Shown here: positions 16,979-18,875 of the stretch, one piece after another
How the letters are laid out: every line of letters starts with the position of its first letter
Numbering within the stretch: the stretch's first letter is position 1
Source: Obelidium mucronatum
Taxonomy: Eukaryota; Chytridiomycota; Chytridiomycetes; Chytridiales; Chytriomycetaceae
NCBI GenBank assembly: GCA_025765595.1
Contig: JAIVFH010000463.1
Location: 1-18,875, forward strand
Reading direction: 5' to 3'
Length of the DNA stretch: 18,875 bases
Notes under the pieces: generated by a model
Databases searched by the model: none
What the model was told of the DNA's origin: nothing
What the model saw: the letters and a program-made list of their open reading frames with translations, nothing else
Position numbers and translations under genes: made by a program

Positions 16979-17458
16979 ATGTTTCAACAGGAAGCTCTTG
17001 CCAACTCTGTCCAAGTTATCCCAGGCGAAAAAGGAGACTTTACATCACGGCTTGTTTCAAAGGTATCTCTCAAGCCGGGCCAGATCTTGGCGTCTATGGA
17101 TGCAATGACGGCAGCTCCCGAGAAGCGATACAGCACTGTTCAAACGGGACCCAATTCACACGTGGAATTAAACAGCGATTTGCTCTACATGAACCACTCG
17201 TGCGACCCCAATGTTGTTTTGGATGTGGACCACAAGGTTGTCGCTGCAGCCAAGGACATTTCTCCAGGCGATGCAATCACCTTTTTCTATCCTTCAACCG
17301 AGTGGGAGATGAATCAACCGTTTGAGTGTTGGTGTGGAAGTCCTAAGTGCTTGAAGCATATCAAGGGAGCGAGATATATGAAGACCAATGAGCTTGAGCA
17401 ATTTGCAATGAGCCGCCATATTCGAGAAATGGTGAAGGAGAGAGATTCAAAAAATTGA
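16979..17458 (+). CDS. small SET-domain protein with post-SET cysteines
   Basis: 159 aa, intronless. It covers a compact SET fold: VQVIPGEKGDF then VSKVSLKPGQIL (N-terminal half), HVELNSDLLYMNHSCDPNV with the NHSCDPN knot at 72-78, then VVAAAKDISPGDAITFFYPSTEW with the expected Tyr at 104, and the post-SET CWCGSPKC at 117-124. Short SET proteins of this layout (post-SET CWCG...CL..IxGA) occur in fungi and algae. SET domains use S-adenosylmethionine to methylate protein lysines; the substrate is unknown. The usual GxG of the first strand is not clear (GEKGDF), so substrate or cofactor binding may differ. An overlapping frame on the same strand (to 17108) probably belongs to no gene or to the end of the PPR gene. 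Confidence 0.82.
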   Translation: MFQQEALANSVQVIPGEKGDFTSRLVSKVSLKPGQILASMDAMTAAPEKRYSTVQTGPNSHVELNSDLLYMNHSCDPNVVLDVDHKVVAAAKDISPGDAITFFYPSTEWEMNQPFECWCGSPKCLKHIKGARYMKTNELEQFAMSRHIREMVKERDSKN

Positions 17459-17564
17459 TTGGATCAAACGCGTATTGGGGCTTATATTGTTCTCTCTTAT
17501 TCCCAGCTCTGGTTTTCTTAACTCGTTTAAATATATCAGATTACAAAAGAAAACAATGAGGTTT

Positions 17565-18660
17565 TTAATTAGTGGATATGTTTGGTGTTGTTGTCGCTGA
17601 AGAACCAGCAGATTTTTCATGGATTGTATCATTTGAAAACATGTGCAAAAGGGAGGAGAGAGGCTTAGTTGAAGGAGATATCGCTGCTTTTGTGTCCGTG
17701 GTGTTGCTTTGATGATCTAGTGAATTCCCGCTACTGGTTACCGTTATGGTATCAAACGATCGAATCCGCCCGTTTTCAGGAATACTTGAAATGTTCTTAT
17801 TTTCCGAGCTTTTCAAGTGTGTTGTAGTTGGACACGTCGCTGTTTCTTGCAACTGTGTGTTGGAGCTGATAGCTGTCTCGTCATTCACCAGTGGCTCGTG
17901 GGCTTCAATAATGGCTTCGTCTAACATAACGTTTTCGCCCTTTTCTAAAATTCGACGGGTTGGCATAGTCTGCCGCCGCATGATTCTGTAGTTTTTGTGA
18001 GCGTTCGGCAGCAGTTTTGGATTGAAGAAGTGGATCGTCGTTGTAAAGTTGCCCCAGCGGTATAAAGCTCTGAGGCTTGATTTGAATAACTATTGCTAAG
18101 AACGGTTTCACAAGTTGGATTGATGTCATTCTCAAGCTGCACATCAACAAGACATCTTGCGATCGTTTCTTTAGAGACTGGCTTTTCCAAGAATTGAGAA
18201 ACGCCTGCAAGCTTCAAATGTCGCTTGTCTTTACTATTAATGGTTCGACTTGTAATAATAACTATTGTAAGAGAGCCGTTACTGTTGGATTTGAGCTTGG
18301 ATGCCAACTCCTGAAAATGCAAAGACAGTTAAATGAAAGGCCAAAACAAGGAGTACAACTCACAAACATGACAGGAATAGAAAAATCCATAAAAACTAAA
18401 GAATACTGATTGATTGAACTGAATTCAATGGCTTGCAGGTCTGTGGAGGCTTCTGTTATATTGTGAGACTTCAGAATATTCGACAAGACTTTTCTGAAAA
18501 CTGAAGAGGAGTCTGCTAATAGAATATTATGCGCAGAAATATTCTCCTCTCTCTTCGTATGTGAATTAGATGCGATATTGGTAGACTCGTCTGTTTCCCT
18601 TGAGAAAGCAAGTTCAGATAATACCGTGCGACTAATTTCCACAGAATGTCTGAGTTGCAT
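17565..18660 (-). CDS. response-regulator receiver-domain protein (may be the C-terminal part of a longer protein)
   Basis: Proposed exons 18660-18364, 18310-18143 and 18089-17565 (TAA), about 329 aa from the ATG at 18660. Intron 1 (53 nt, GTGAGT...CAG) is firm. Intron 2 (18142-18090, also 53 nt, GTGCAG...TAG) is less so, but a frame change here is required. The receiver fold spans about residues 45-155: NILLADSSS, SLVFMDFSIPVM with phospho-acceptor Asp 92, TIVIITS, and FLEKPVSKE with Lys 142. The usual acidic pair DD is D50-S51, so one Mg-binding acid is replaced. The last ~174 residues are linker-like (Ser/Thr/Asn-rich). Receivers take phosphate from a histidine kinase phosphorelay. Upstream sequence to 18872 is open in another frame, so the true start may lie outside the window. 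Confidence 0.7.
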
Positions 18661-18875
18661 CGAGTTTCTCCGTAGTGAACTCTCTTATGGTGCCAATTCC
18701 ATTCTTAAGAATAGACTTTTGTCCCACAGATAGTGATCGTTTCATCAATAATGGTTGAATTGGAACAACTTGATTATCATCTGAGGCGCTGATACAATAC
18801 TCGGAGTTTGAATAATCGAGATTGAATTTGCTTCTGCAAACGTTGTCTCCCGTTGTTTCCCTTGTGACCTCTCAA
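18661..18875 (-). other. upstream region of the receiver gene, possibly coding
   Basis: On the minus strand a frame is open from about 18872 to about 18640 and reads like a linker (PLLMKRSLSVGQKSILKN). It is not in frame with the receiver exon and I found no canonical intron joining them. Either an upstream exon of a hybrid kinase, a frameshift, or chance. Confidence 0.3.

Overview
This is nuclear DNA from a eukaryote, most likely an early-diverging fungus of the chytrid type. The genes carry short GT-AG introns (about 53-113 nt, several with CTAAC-like branch sites) and encode an EBP2 nucleolar protein, a Sec14-type lipid-transfer protein, a PAS-kinase-like Ser/Thr kinase, a mitochondrial PPR-like protein, a small SET protein and a two-component receiver protein. 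Three adjacent F-box proteins carry plant-type leucine-rich repeats, a combination compatible with chytrids. The taxon is an inference from gene content. No rRNA or tRNA is visible.

Layout. 1-361 (+): last two exons of a gene cut by the window edge. 684-4757 (+): three tandem intronless F-box/LRR paralogues; decayed membrane-protein-like fragments lie between the second and third. 4910-5109 and 6735-6945 (+): two near-identical promoter-plus-RNA-plus-T-run units that look like paralogous Pol III small-RNA genes. Between them lie a glutathione S-transferase relic (-) and an intact four-TM membrane protein (-). 7167-10598 (-): EBP2 (three exons) followed, further right, by a Sec14-like gene (five exons). 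10873-14633 (+): a four-exon, 1022-aa kinase whose domain is split by about 400 low-complexity residues and whose 551-nt intron holds some 17 GC-rich hairpin elements. 14987-15441 (+): a small Ser-rich gene with a CxxC pair. 15596-16793 (+): a PPR-like gene. 16979-17458 (+): a small SET protein. 17565-18660 or beyond (-): a response-regulator receiver protein, possibly the C-terminal part of something longer.

The genes are independent eukaryotic units, not an operon. Functional themes are ubiquitin-ligase adaptors (LRR block), ribosome biogenesis (EBP2), phosphoinositide and membrane traffic (Sec14), nutrient or stress kinase signalling (PASK-like), organelle RNA metabolism (PPR) and phosphorelay (receiver). 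The most unusual items are the GNA-loop hairpin array in the kinase intron, the kinase-hinge insertion, and the duplicated unidentified structured RNA with a U6-like promoter layout. Exon joins were inferred by eye from reading frame, splice consensus and known family sequence; none is transcript-supported.
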